A stretch of DNA of 64,000 nt from the NCBI GenBank assembly GCA_910591455.2, contig OU342808.1, forward strand, positions 23,550,714 through 23,614,713. Direction: 5' to 3'. Source of the stretch: Pholis gunnellus. Taxonomy: Eukaryota; Chordata; Actinopteri; Perciformes; Pholidae. Below, one piece after another: positions 28,472 through 40,789 of this stretch. Position numbers and translations under genes: made by a program. Position 1 is the first letter of the stretch. Every line of letters starts with the position of its first letter. The notes beneath the pieces are model-generated. The model had not been told where the DNA came from, searched no databases, and worked only from the letters and a program-made list of their open reading frames with translations.

Positions 28472-30281
28472 AGGAGAGAAGGAGGTGGTTGTGTCAAAAT
28501 AAACGGAACAACAATAAGTATGAATGGTCAAAGATGTTGAAGCTTATGCTATACGGTATATTTCTGAACCCAACCAGCTCCTTGTGCGATTTGGGATGCA
28601 TGCGGTTTGTCGAAAAAACAAACAAAAAGTGACTGCAATCAAGCCCGCAGACAAGTATCCATAAATACGACATGAGAGGTAGCTTAAATACATAGCACTG
28701 CGTCCAAGCAAGAATAGCAAGCACCACTGCAGCATCGCAGAGACTCAAAGACTTTCTAGCTGTGGCTGCGTTTAGAAATACTACAGTAAAAGAAACACAG
28801 TGGTAGTGGTGAAGGTAGTGTAGTAACATTGTTTCTTAAACCTGAGAATAAGCAACAATTGTGCAGCAATCACAAACTCCCATCAACCGATGACCATTCC
28901 GCTGCCGTTTCCAGTTCGGCTCTCCGGAAAACAAGAGTGAATGTAAATAAATGGAAGCTGTTGACGCGGGCCGAGAGTGGAGGGGACAGGTGCCACAATG
29001 ACACCAGCGACCTCCAGGGGGGATGTATGCATCCCATAGCGGTGTCCTCTTTCAAGATGGAGACCGGAGGGGACAAACCAGTTGGTCCACACCCAGGGGT
29101 GTGAGCACAGCGGCGGGGTCACTCGGCGACAGCCAGGGGAACATCCGTGGCTTAGGGGACACTTAGCGTGCATTGTCTGAGGATCTTTAGGCATATAATC
29201 CCATTTCTGACCATCCCATGCTAAAGACAATATTTAAATCTTGTGTTGAAGTATAAAACTCACTTCTGGTTCTCTCTGGAGGTCTTGCTTCTCATCTATC
29301 CTTTTTACTTTCCGGACAAAAAAATTAATGTAAGCTTTCTCCTCTACTGTAAGTGGTGCTGGATACAAGCAGCATTGGCATGCTTAAAATGTAAACTTAA
29401 ATATATATATACATATATATAACTCATAAGAATCTGTTGGCCTGTACGCCCTGCTGCTGGCCAGGCTCCCTCCCATTGGCTCGGAGTCAACGTAAAGTGT
29501 CCCGCTAATCCAACAGTTGTCTGGTCGCGCTGAAAGTCACCTCCGAGTCCAGCTCTAGTACTCGTGTCAGGAATCCGCAGGCTCTTTGCATACCGAGTGG
29601 CCGGATATCCTCTAGTTAAAGAGGGCCCTCTAAGCCAGGGCCATGTGTTGGTGGACTGGGGAGGGTGACAAGGGGTAGGGGTGTACAGGCAGTGTTTAAA
29701 AAAAAAAGGCTTTCAGGGTGACATCAGCATCACTTTGAGCGGACAAAAAAAAAAAAAAAAAAGGACCCGGTGGAGGGAAAGCGCGGCCTGTTCAGGTTCC
29801 ATAGAAACCAATCCGTATTTCTTCCTGCGCATCCTCGGAGGGGCGCACTGCGCCGGCTAAAAGTGCAGTTGCTGCTGCTGCTCAGAGCGCGCTGGATCTG
29901 TGCATCCGTGAATGGCTTTTGTGTTGCTGCCGGGGCAGAACAAAGTGAGTTCAGGTTACTGCACTCCTCCCGTTATTGGCCCACATTGTCTCTAATTATT
30001 CTAGCAAACATTGACACAGCATGTGTGGTCTCACATTTATACCCCCCCCCTCCCCCTCCATCCCTCCCCCATGCTTAACAGAGTGAGAGAAGACCGAGAG
30101 AGAGAGAGAGAGCAGAAAACAAGACAGAAAGAACTTATGAAAGGAACGATGAGACAAAGAAATGTACTTGCATTCACCGTTTTGCGCTTCATTATGACGC
30201 AATTATAAGTGAGAATTGCTTTAAGCTGCACTGAGAGGCTTTGTTTGTTTTCAAGCCCGTGAAGAGAACGCAGTGTATACT

Positions 30282-30282
<1 letters not shown>
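28472..30282. other. Intronic sequence, no gene seen
   Basis: Unique-looking GC-balanced DNA with A-runs near 29699-29708 and 29745-29762 and a short TA tract near 29403-29420. Open frames at 28883-29230 (-) and 29770-30078 (+) have no recognisable motif. Confidence 0.4.

Positions 30283-30314
<32 letters not shown>
30283..30314 (+). repeat. G32 homopolymer
   Basis: Thirty-two consecutive G, the longest homopolymer in the window. It could form a G-quadruplex on the plus strand. The exact length is unreliable in most sequencing chemistries. Confidence 0.95.
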
Positions 30315-30316
<2 letters not shown>

Positions 30317-31174
30317 CCCCTCACCTTTCTCCCATGCCGCCTCAACTCGTGAGAGAACAACCGCACCATGCCAACTCAAGCTTTTAATACATGCAGCGAC
30401 CGAGAACGACCGGCAAGCGGTAAGAGTGCAAAGACGGTGGCGTTTTTTTCTATGATGCAAAAAAAAAAAGGAACTTCTGCCACAACTTTAAAGCTCAATC
30501 CCACACTCTAATTTGAATCCTGAAGCTTTCCCCGTTGCCGGGGCGCTTCTAACTCTGGCTTTTGCAAAACAATAATTATGACGAATGTATGCATCAGTAG
30601 CTTACCAAATCCTCTGTCCATGAGCTTAGCTTGAGGCAATGCTGCAGAAAAGCTCACCCAAATATGCTGCGTGTGGTTGCCAGAAGGAAATGGCTTAAAG
30701 TCTGGCACGATGAGGGTCTGGTGTAAAAATCAAACCCGGAATAATATAGAAATGGTCGGAGCAGGCGAGCTTAGCAACTGTAAAATTGTCACTGAGCTCT
30801 AATTTGTATTTTGTAGCAGTGCTAGAGAAAACATCAGTGGAGTGTGAAGCCTTTCTGAGCAGAGCTATTGCAGAGTTTTTTTATTTACTGGAAACCAGCA
30901 AAGCAAATGGACGGACTCATCTGTTAGGAAGTCCAGCATTTTCCCTCAGATGGGTCTCGATAAGCGATTCAGATCTTTTTAATTTCACACCTCTCCTCTG
31001 AGATTTGATAAGATCATTAATTCCTGTCACATCAGATGTGATTTTATTGATATGCTGAAGCTGCAACCAGGACGACGAGGTCCTTGCAGCGATGTAAAGT
31101 CCGTCTGCCCGACGACTACAGAGCTGCCGCTTCACCACAAAGCAGTTCAACTAAAGGCCTGGTGCAGCTTCCTG

Positions 31175-31290
31175 CAACGGTTAGTATGGAAGCTTCTGCT
31201 AACACCCATTAGTCAAGATCCAAGCATTTCTAGTCTTTATGCTACGCTAACAAGTCTCCATGCTGTAGCTTCTTATTGATCAGACCAAGC
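31175..31290 (+). repeat. Dispersed repeat B, copy 1
   Basis: It contains TCTAGTCTTTATGCTACGCTAACAAG followed by CTCCATGCTGTAGCTTCTTATTG. Closely similar text occurs at 50795-50905 and 56022-56115, with a consensus around GTCTTTATGCTAAGCTAAC then GCTGTAGCTTC. Three same-orientation copies in 64 kb mark an abundant non-coding repeat family. Confidence 0.65.
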
Positions 31291-31599
31291 TACTCATCGA
31301 ACTCCCAGAAAGACAGCAAATACGGAAATATTTCCCAAAATGTGGAAATATTCCTTTAATGATAGATCTGTAAATCCATTCAGTATGCATTTCTTTGCAT
31401 AGTTTACAACACAGAACTTGTATATTGATGTTTGACTTTGTGTTTCATTGTTGGTCATTGGTGATATTTATATATATTTATATAATATTTACATATATTC
31501 TGTGTGAGTACATTGAAAGAGATGCGAAACGCTGAGTTAACTTCCTTGTACGTGCATGCATACTTTGCCAATTAAGGTGATTCTGATCAAGAATATACA

Positions 31600-31704
<105 letters not shown>

Positions 31705-32639
31705 CATAAATACATCTACAACACTGTATACAAAAGTCAGTCTGCATCCGTTATGCATTCAGAGAACGATGCTTCCAACCGACTGGTGAGGCCACCATCC
31801 AAATCTCAGAGCCGCATCTCAGAGATGTGTTTACTTCGAGATGCCTGCGGGATGCATGTCACCCCCGGGGGTGACAATTTGACTTTGTCACATGCCTGTG
31901 GGATGCAGACGGAATAGCAAAGGGCTGTATTGGCCAGTTTTTTTTTCCTGTCGCTCCCGTCTTCTCCCACTTTATCTCTTCTTTCTCTCTCAAAAAAGCC
32001 TTCGGAGAAACTGGGTTCCTTGACATGTCCGAGGACAAGTTATCATTAGCGAGCCAAGTGTGTTTGGACAAACTGCCCAAACACTGCAAAGAATAGCCGA
32101 TTTAAGTACAGAGACGTATAACAGAAGGACGAATCTGGATAAATGGGAGGAGAGGGGGTGAGATTGAGAAGGCGCAGTGGCAATAATAATGATTCCATCT
32201 CGCTACACAAAAAAACGATGTGATCGTTGCTTCTCATTTTTTCCCCTTACTTTTATCTCAGATGTTTGCTGGAAAACAAAAAATGCCTCGACTTTATCTT
32301 TCCTGACAGCAGCATGCCGGGTCAGTGATGGGTGAATAGATTGATGGCAAGAAGACAGAAACGGGCACAGCTGGCCAGGAGTAATTGTCCCGACCTTTTC
32401 GTATACTCAGGTTCACACTGAGCCAGGGGGGGTGCGGAGGGTGTGGGTGGAAAAGCCTCGGTGTGTTCTTTCAACAGACGTCCGTAAAACATTTTATCAA
32501 CCCCTAATGCCGATCAGAGTCAATTATATAGTATCTATAGAGTATCTGTAGATAGACAATAATCCCCCTTTCACATCTTCCTAGAGTACAACGCGGTGCA
32601 AACTTAAGGTGAAGAAGTCGGGCTGTCCTCCACCAAGGA

Positions 32640-33405
32640 AATAATCAGTCGACTAAAAATCGCACGATTTCGATCAGTTGATATAAATCAACAGATCTGT
32701 AAAACTAAGTCACGCCGCAAAGAGTCGCACAAAAGTACCACTTTAAATCTGTTTACCAGAGATTGTTCTCTCAAGTTTCTGGAAAACAAGTAATTTGGCA
32801 GGAAAACGCATAATAAAAAAAAAAATTACTAAATCGACTAAAGAAATCTTAGTCGACTGAGATCAAAACGAGCGATAAGTCGACAAATCAGCTAAGAGGG
32901 TCCAGCTGCAGGTATTTGTTGAATACCTGCAGCTGGAAGGTTTAAACCGCTTTTCTTCACCTAAAGCCTGATGTTCAATGGCAGTTCTCCTCCCTGACAC
33001 CTGCAAAACAGACACTGAAATGGAAGCAATGCGGTCGGTAACTCTCAGTGGACCTGCCCGCCTCTCTTACCGATGCGGTTGTATGTGATCACGATGCTCT
33101 GCAGGTCACTCGCTGATCAGCAACTGGTACCTAACTTAAATCATGAATTAATGCAATTAAAATGAAATTTGCCGACAGTGCAATCTGTAGAATGTTGCTC
33201 GTACAGACGTGAATGTTGGTGGTCCCTTAATTATTAAGTCATCCTTTAAGCAAAAATAATGAAAAATGTAAGCTACTTTACTGTAAATTTAATAGCTCGG
33301 GGTTTGAATAAAGCCATTTGAAGAATTTTCACGTCGTCACTTTACAGACTAAAAGAGGCAAAAGACGAAGTGACAAAGAAGAGAAGTGTTATGTGCAGCC
33401 CTACG
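32640..33405. repeat. Probable hAT-like non-autonomous repeat
   Basis: Recurring GTCGACTAAA/TTAGTCGACT words (32648, 32834, 32851) and the right-side text GTGCAGCCCTACGTGG at 33393 are typical of a fish repeat family with GGGCTGC-type termini. The left side has GGGCTGTCC at 32622. No transposase frame is present. A 16-bp perfect hairpin is embedded at 32901-32937. Confidence 0.45.
32901..32937. repeat. Perfect 16-bp inverted repeat, 5-nt loop
   Basis: Positions 32901-32916 (starting TCCAGCTGCAGG) are the exact reverse complement of 32922-32937, with TGTTG between them. Confidence 0.95.
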
Positions 33406-34325
33406 TGGAACATCTCAGCCTAGGATGATCCTGTGATCGTCATGAACTGCTACACTCTGCATGCTGGAAACATGGAGGTCTCCTCTTTACAACCCAGCAA
33501 CAAAGGCTTTGTGCTGCGAGCCTGACTTCCGAGTCCGACCAAGGATGCGCGAGTTAAAAGGCCGACCTCCGCTTGAACTCCACATCAACAAAAAAAAAAA
33601 AAAAAAGTGCAGCTGTTTACTGCTATTTTAAACATCAAAGGGACGCACGATCACAAAAAAACAAGGGCGAGGAGGGGAGGACTTCAATCGGAGGCATGCA
33701 AATAACCCCTGGCAAACCGAAATCAACAACAGTGAATTATCGCCGCGCGCTCTCAGCGAGGGAGATACCTTCCTGCAGTATGTGTGTGTGTGTGTGTGTG
33801 CCTCTCAACTGTCATGGGAGCTGTCAATGAGTTATCAGCCTGATGATCATGGGGGCATTTTGAAAGAATCCGTGGTCGTGCTTGGTTTAACACGCATTAC
33901 AGGGGAAGTACATGCCTCACACACACACAGACACACACTGTATAAACTTTACAAAGACCCATGTCGACTCTGTTCCACCTGTTGGGTTAATCCACTGGGC
34001 GTTGCTAAAGTATACATCTGCTGAAATCAGATTAAAGAAAAAAAACGGTTGAATTAAACTCCTTGCACGAGCAGAGAGCGTCAGGAGGTGACCCGAACAC
34101 CTTCAGGCCTAAACTCTCCGGCTTCAACGCAAACGCGCGAAGCATTTCCCTCGCCGTGCTTGGGCAAAGGGAACACCTCCACCTTTATTTGCATGGGAGC
34201 GGATTTAGCTCGAAGGTCTGCAATTACATCATCATTCAGTTTTGCACGCCGCATATCAGCGGCCGGCATTGCTCAGAGAGGCCTTTGAAGAGTTTGGCCC
34301 AGCTCTCTCTCTCTCGCTCTCCCCT

Positions 34326-34515
34326 CCCCCCCCCCCCCCCCCCCCCCTCCCTCCACCGCCCCTTCGGCACTGGCTTTGATGTGAGCGCGTGGAGCTGCGC
34401 CGAGCGTCGCGGCCTCGCCTGATCCTATCTGCTCCGCCGGCACATTCATGTGGTTTACACCCGCAGCACGACTCCCCCGGCAGCTATTCAACCCCCCCCC
34501 CCCCCCCCCCCCCCC
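34326..34515 (+). repeat. Two long C runs (C22 and C24)
   Basis: C runs at 34326-34347 and 34492-34515, about 145 bases apart in GC-rich DNA. Confidence 0.95.
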
Positions 34516-37500
34516 GCCCCAACCCTTGCCCTGCAGGCCCCTCCCTGATCAGGGTCCAGGGGCTGGAGAGGAGACGCGGCATGGCCTGAGCTGCCGACTG
34601 GGGGTCGAGCAGGAAGAACAGGGGCAACTGTGGAGGCTTCATCAAAGCCCAGCGCTGCACTACAGAGCTTTCATTGGCTTGGTATGTTAGTGAAAAGTAC
34701 TTTATTTGTAGATTTCGTGAAAGGAAAAGCCACACCTGATCCTTTGGGGTTTCTGGTGTTGAATCAGAACGCATTGTCGAAGGTCTCACTCTTACAACTA
34801 CAGACACGGCTGATTTATCGCAGCAAAACAAAACCGAGCTATCCTTCAAAAATAAACTTTGAGATAGTCGACTTTTGGCACACACACACACAAAAAAAGA
34901 CTGCAAAATAGAGAACCCTGTGCCCCAAATATCTTCAGTATACCCATGATACATAAAAAGAAAGCCAATTTTTCATTTCAGAAATCTAGGGCGCATCTTC
35001 AGCAACAGGAAGAGGAGGAGGAGGATGCAGTGATGTATCTTCACTGTGGAGCGAGAGGACGTGCAGCGCTATGAGGGAGGAGGAAAAAAGAAAAGCGGAG
35101 ACACTCCAGCTTGTTCGCATCTGACCAAGCAAGTCCAATCCATCATACCTCTGGCCCCATTGTGTTACAGCCTGGGTCTCCCTCATTACTCGAACAACCA
35201 CCTGCGCGCACACACACACACACACACACACTGGTAACCTCTAGAAACCGTTGCAAGACGAGAGGGTTATGGCAGAGATGAACATGATGGGGTCGGAGCT
35301 TCCACCTGAAACGGATTTGTCCCCGTCTGGCACCCCTGTACACGACCTTTGCCACGGTTGTGTTGGAATCCATTAAAGGAAACAAAAAACAGGGAGGGCA
35401 GGGGGGCGGGGGGGCATGAAAAATAGGCTTTCTGACAGAGGGCCCAACAGGAGAACCCTCACAACATTAATGTGATGCATTAAGCCGAGGGCACAAAACC
35501 CAGTAATGGCTTCCCTGAACAATAACCCCGAGAAATTGCAACTAGGGCTAAAAACATATTAGCATGAATCAAAATGACAAGAGGGCAGGAGCTTCCTCCA
35601 TTAAAAGGCAACATTATGCTTTGTCGGCACACGGGGCTGATAATTATGTAATGATGTACACAAAAAGAAAGAACTTTGAACCCTGTCTTCTTGAACTTGG
35701 CCGAGTGGGACGGATCAGCGATAAGACTTCTCTTTTCATGAAAACAAATGCGAGTAAGTGAGAGGACGGAGTATATTAAGAGGTAGGAGGAGGAGGAGAA
35801 GGAGGCAGATGGAGGGTAGTGCTCGGAGGGAAATGGACTCTTAGGGCAGCTACCTTCCAGAGTCTATTGGCCCCAAAAAAAAAAAGAAAAAGAGAGAAGT
35901 ACAACAAAAGGAGAGGCTGGCGTTGTGGCCTTCCACGGTTAGTCAGCACATTCCTGGCCGACAACAAAGCGCGCCTCTGCCTGGATGAGCCACTGTGAGC
36001 ATTGTCATTTCATAACCCTCGACCCCTTCGCCTTTGTTTTGCAGACCCTCTGTGTCAGTGGATAAAAATATGGGCTGAGGGGATGGACTGGGCCTTTCAG
36101 CTCCGTTTCATCAAACGCAGACACACCAGGGGCTTTTTTTCCAGGAAGCAAGAAAAAAAAATAACCCTTCTTCATCTTTGACTCGTTACGAGAGAAGACA
36201 TGGCTGTGTGAAAAATGACTTCTTTTTTTTTTTTTTTTACCTGTGTAAGTGTGACATCCGCTTATGCCGCATTTCCCTGCACTCATCCTAGAAATAAAAA
36301 AAAAAAGCAGCCTCGGGGCGAAGCTGAATTAACATTTCCTCATCCCCGGTGCGTAAAGCAGAGACGTTCATACAAATGAGCTCCAACACATAATCAATAG
36401 CAGATCGGGAGGAGAGGGAGAGCGACAAGGGGGAACGAGGTTCCCCTGGGGAGAGGCTGGGACGGTGGAGAGGAAGCGGCAGCGAGCACCAGTGCCGACT
36501 GCTAATCTCTTCTGGAGCGGAACATCAAAGACCCGCTCAGCCACTCGGCCCAGTGGAAGCTAACAGAGCTACTGGGGCCACCAGTACCAACATGCACTTG
36601 TTCCAGGTGGAGCTGTGCACCGGGTGAGAGTTGGGGGGAGACGACGAGAGTAAGAGCCGTTTCTCACCGAGCACGGATTGTGCGTCCGAAAAATTTGCAC
36701 GGGAATTTATAAAACTTGATTTGTTTAAATGGGTTCTTTGTACACTCTGCAAATCATTTCAGGGGATTTGTTTTGGTCAAGGCTAGCCAAAAACAGCTAG
36801 CATTAGCGTCAAATTTGGGGCCCTATTAGTTGGTGTGGAGTGGAAAGGGGCTCTGTTTAGGGGGGGGAACTCATTGGGACTCGTGCAGGAAATATGTACA
36901 GAAAGTTTTCTGCCAACAGCTGGTTAGTTAGCGTAACCCAAAACCTGGAGAAATATGTAAACTGCTTTTACATCTGACAAAAAAAAGCAACACGGCAAAG
37001 CGGACAATTCGCAGTGAACCAAAGTCGTAATGCGTATTCTCGCATTTTCATTAAAAAAACGGCATTTACAAGAGCCGGGCACCGGAGAAGAAAAACGGGA
37101 GCAGCTGATTTAAGAGATGGTGTGGCCGATTAAAAGAAGTCTGGATACGCACTTAGAGGTCCAACAGGCTGTTGGGCGTTTTAAAAACAAACATGCACCT
37201 GCTCCTTCAGGCAGTCGGTGCTTTCACTTTCAATTAGCATTTGCTTACATTTTCAGGATTTTACAAATCTACTGGGAGATAGTGATGGAATTAGTTGCTG
37301 AATTCATTACATTTTCAGAAACTAAGCAGATTTTTCTGATGTTTTTTTTCAGATCACTGATGTTACCGTAGTCTGGTGTTATCCTCGCTTGAAGTCACAC
37401 ACATGCATTGTAGGATGCATGACAAATATTGGTTGCACCAAAAAAAAAAAAAAAAAGAGCAGACTGGTGGTGGCAGTGGGGGGATGAGTGGGGGGGTGGG

Positions 37501-38650
37501 GGGTGTTAAGCAAGAGAAAGAGAAAAACAGTTTAGTCTGTTCTATTCCGAAAAGGGGAGAAACGCAGCCTCAAATTACTTTGGCTGGGACATGAAAGTGA
37601 AACAGGGTGGCGGTTAAGAGACGATAGCACTTAAAATACAGCTGCGACCGCCAAGCCAATAAATGGAAAAAAGTAGGGAGCAGCACTTTTAACCTTTTAA
37701 ACCAGCGTTTGTGTACTGCTACTGTTGCTTTGGCGCTGGGAGTGGCCCCGTCGCTGGCACCTCCCGTCTGGGCCCGGCCCATTATGGCCTCTTGGGGTTT
37801 CCAGCCTGTGGTGAGAAAGCGCGCTGGATGCCTTAAACCACTAAAGCTCTCATTATAGTCTAAATGCAGAGCGACACAACTCTTGCCAGCTCCAAGGTAG
37901 CAGCTCCAGTATTTAAGCTCATCGTTGTCTTAGCTCAAAACCGCCACTTTCCCGCTGCACATCCAGTCTGAAAAAAAATATATAAAAACAGCCATTTTCA
38001 AAGAACCACACCATGAAGTCCCTCAGCTATAGTTGCTGGCACTTTGTGTGCATGGAGATGAAGTTCAAAGGTGAAACATCTAATGGGTGACAGGAAACTA
38101 TAGCCTCTTCTTCCTGACGCTGGATTCGGGGAGGTGGGGTGGGACGTCCCACGTCTCTGCGTCCCCTCTGAGAGGAAGCAGTCAAAAGCCACATTTTTAC
38201 CCTCCGGTTCTGGCTGACGACACTATGAGTTCCAGCTGGTCCTCTCGGTGCCCCTGCCACGTCCCTGCTGCCGCTTCCTCGCTCGCATGCCGACAGCACG
38301 GGGCCCGCTGGAAACCAGAGGCAGCTGTGCGCTCACGCGGCGCATCGCCGCTCATCGCGCTACAGGAAAGGCGATTTGGGCGTCGGAGGGGGGGGGGGGG
38401 GGAACGGACAATAGAGAATGATGAGCAGCAGATGCCGTTTTCCTGCTCGCATCCAACGTGTATTTATCAGGAGAGCTGTGTGAGAGCACAGTCGACTATG
38501 ACGGGAAAAACATGGTGGCCGGCATCGTACAGGTCGTGCCAGGAAGTAGATTACATCTGGAAGCAGAGAGCTTTCAATATCATCCGGCTGTCTAGGAGTC
38601 AGATACCTGGAGGACTCAAATCAGGGCACGATTTCTTTGCACCTCTTAAC
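34516..38650. other. Intronic sequence, no gene seen
   Basis: Unique-looking DNA with a CA tract at 35208-35231, T17 at about 36223-36239, A17 at about 37440-37456 and a G14 tract near 38388-38401. The many open frames here lack known motifs or consistent splice sites. Parts could be regulatory, but nothing specific can be asserted. Confidence 0.4.
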
Positions 38651-38654
38651 AGGC

Positions 38655-39457
38655 AAAACCAGTAGCTAGTATGTATAAATGTACAGCGAGACAACCATAA
38701 CCAAGTTGAGTTGAGAAGAGTCGTAGTTCGATCCCGGCACTTCCAGTCCGCATGTCTCAGTGTGCCATCGATGCGTATTCGTTTAGATCTTGATGGTGCA
38801 GGTGGCACCACTCCTCTGCCATCAGTGACTACGTTTACAAGCACCAAATATTCAGTTTTTGCACTTATTCCGGAAAAGACGACATTCCTAATAAGCCGTT
38901 TACATGGCTAACGGAAATCGATATCCTACCAGTATTCCCATGCAGCAGTGTATATTCCAATGACGCCATTCTCTGTTGTGTTCGACGGTTGCGATACTTG
39001 CGCATATCCAAAAACCTGTTGATATCCAACTCATTCATAATGGCATGCATCCCTTCTCCAGCTTTGCAAACCGTTGGCTAGTTCGTTTGTGTACAACGCA
39101 CAGAGCTGGTCGTTAACTGGAAAGAGGCGGTGTGTCGTAACAGAAAAAAAACATATTGAGACGCATATTCCAAATGAGCTGCATTTATGTCCAAAGAATG
39201 CTCCCAAAACCCGAATAATCACATACCACATGTCTTAATATAAATAAGGCCTAATTCAGAATATCCAAACGGAGTACGATGCTGCTTACACGCTTAGCCA
39301 AATCAAAATCGGAAAATTGTCACATTCGGAACATTAGTGCAACATGAGTGTGTGCATGAAAACATAGTCACTGTAGGAATGTGTGTGTGTGTGTGAATGT
39401 TGACGTTGAGTGGTCGAATGCCTAGAAAGGCGTTGTGTAAATGTTGGTCCATTTACC
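38655..39457 (+). mobile_element. tRNA-type SINE split by a later insertion
   Basis: The left part (38655-38822) holds a tRNA B-box-like GTTCGATCC at 38726-38734, then CGGCACTTCCAGTCCGCATG and, near its end, TGATGGTGCAGGTGGCACC and CCTCTGCCAT. The right part (39374-39457) continues with GGAATGTGTGTG, TTGAGTGGTCGAATGCCTAG and TGGTCCATTTACC. From memory, these blocks follow in this order in a widespread teleost SINE. The SINE is inactive and diverged, and its left edge is uncertain. The intervening 38828-39368 is a different element. Confidence 0.65.
38828..39368. mobile_element. 541-bp non-autonomous element inserted in the SINE
   Basis: The termini ACTACGTTTACAAGCACC (left) and ACTATGTTTTCATGCACA (right, reverse complement) match at 14 of 18 positions. 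The flanks CAGTG (38823-38827) and CACTG (39369-39373) fit a 5-bp target duplication with one substitution. Keeping one copy restores the SINE word expected at that point, CCAT-CASTG-TA-GAATG. Internal text such as TATTCCGGAAAAGACG fits a common fish MITE family. There is no transposase. The superfamily is not assigned. Confidence 0.65.
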
Positions 39458-39607
39458 AATCGTCAGTTCTCCGGGCTCAAAACACACAATGCTGTTTTTT
39501 GTTTTGTCTGATCAGGAACTATTTCAATCTGGTGAATACAATTAACTACCTGGCAGGATGGACAAACTGCCAAGATTCAGAGTTAAGAACCAATAATGTA
39601 AATACAC

Positions 39608-39634
39608 TTGCGCGCGCGCACACACACACACACA
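39608..39634 (+). repeat. CG/CA dinucleotide tract
   Basis: A short alternating CGCG then CACACA tract. Confidence 0.9.
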
Positions 39635-40000
39635 GACACAGTCTCTCGTCTTGACAGAGTGATTGAAGGAGACGTTGATTACTTTGCTATTACGGAGTTG
39701 AACTGGAGCAATCAGGGAACTGGGCTTGGGAAGCCTGGGGTTTGGCACTACGGCAAGATCTGCGTTGTCATGCTTCGCTGCTTCCCCCCCCCTCCAAAAA
39801 AAAAACTCCCTCCCTTTAGAGCAGACTGAGAAGCAAATTAACTTAATTTATTATTTTTGGCCCCCTGGCAGCGGTTGCCACTTTTCGCACTCTTCAGGCA
39901 GAGCTGAGCGGGTGTTAGCTTTAGGGAATTAGCAATGGCGAGGTTGAGCGGTGATCGTGGTCGAGTCTTTGCTCAGGAAAGTTGCCAAGCGACCCCCCCC

Positions 40001-40055
40001 TCCTCCTCCTCCTCCTCCTCCTCCTCCTCCTCCTCCTCCTCCTCCTCCTCCTCCT
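40001..40055 (+). repeat. (TCC)n trinucleotide array
   Basis: About 18 perfect TCC units after a C run. It gives Arg-only and Pro/Ser frames that are not genes. Confidence 0.98.
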
Positions 40056-40740
40056 TTCCCCTGTATTTGAACTCATACCTACTGAGGTCTGGCCACTACT
40101 GAGCACATAAGGTAACGCAAAACCCCTCAGGGCTCTGTTCAAACAGCAGCAGAGGGGACTTGTAGGCCCCATAAACCTCAGTCGGACCAAATCAAGCGCC
40201 CCATTCAGTGAAGGCTCAGAAGAAGAAAAAAAGTCGACAAGTGCAACGGTTGCGGGGGTCACTGCGGACAACTACAGGCACAGGAACCTAAATATTTGTG
40301 TTCAACCCAGTTCCAGTGTAGAACTATATCCGTTACAACACCGCAGCAATTTCCCAACACGTTCCTGCAATGTTATTTCACAAAGTATAGAATTTGCAAG
40401 AGGGGGAATTTGATCCCCGCTTAAAATTATACTCTTCCAGTCGCATGGTTGTCATCCATTGTCAGTTTCGACTTTCATAAATCTTTGGTGGAATATATGT
40501 TGTAAGAACCTCAAGACGGTGCGCCCGCGCCGGACAAACTGCCCCTCATTATGGCCCGACAAAATATAAGCTGCCTCTAAAGTGGTCAGACGCGATGTTC
40601 GCAAAGAAAGCAAACCTAAATAGATGTGGTGCGTCGATGTAAAGCCGAGGTCCGAGCATTTCTGTGCGGTCACCGAGTGGCGCCTGAACGGCCATCGCTG
40701 CGTACAAACAGGGGCCGTGTTTTTTTTGTCTGCTGCATAT

Positions 40741-40763
40741 CCCCCCCCCCCCCCCCCCCCCCC
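40741..40763 (+). repeat. C23 run
   Basis: Twenty-three consecutive C, ten bases before a TCF/LEF-type motif. Confidence 0.95.
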
Positions 40764-40772
40764 TTCCCTTCT

Positions 40773-40782
40773 CCTTTGATCA
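40773..40782 (-). promoter_or_regulatory. TCF/LEF-type motif (TGATCAAAGG on the minus strand)
   Basis: CCTTTGATCA on the plus strand contains the full GATCAAAGG core. It lies in intron 1 about 1.7 kb downstream of the end of znrf3 exon 1. It is one of several such sites near exon 1. Confidence 0.35.
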
Positions 40783-40789
40783 TCTTTCT

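Noticed and set aside
38700..38760. Possible tRNA gene (B-box GTTCGATCC)
   Set aside because: No cloverleaf, acceptor stem or good A-box could be built, and the downstream text continues as a SINE body.
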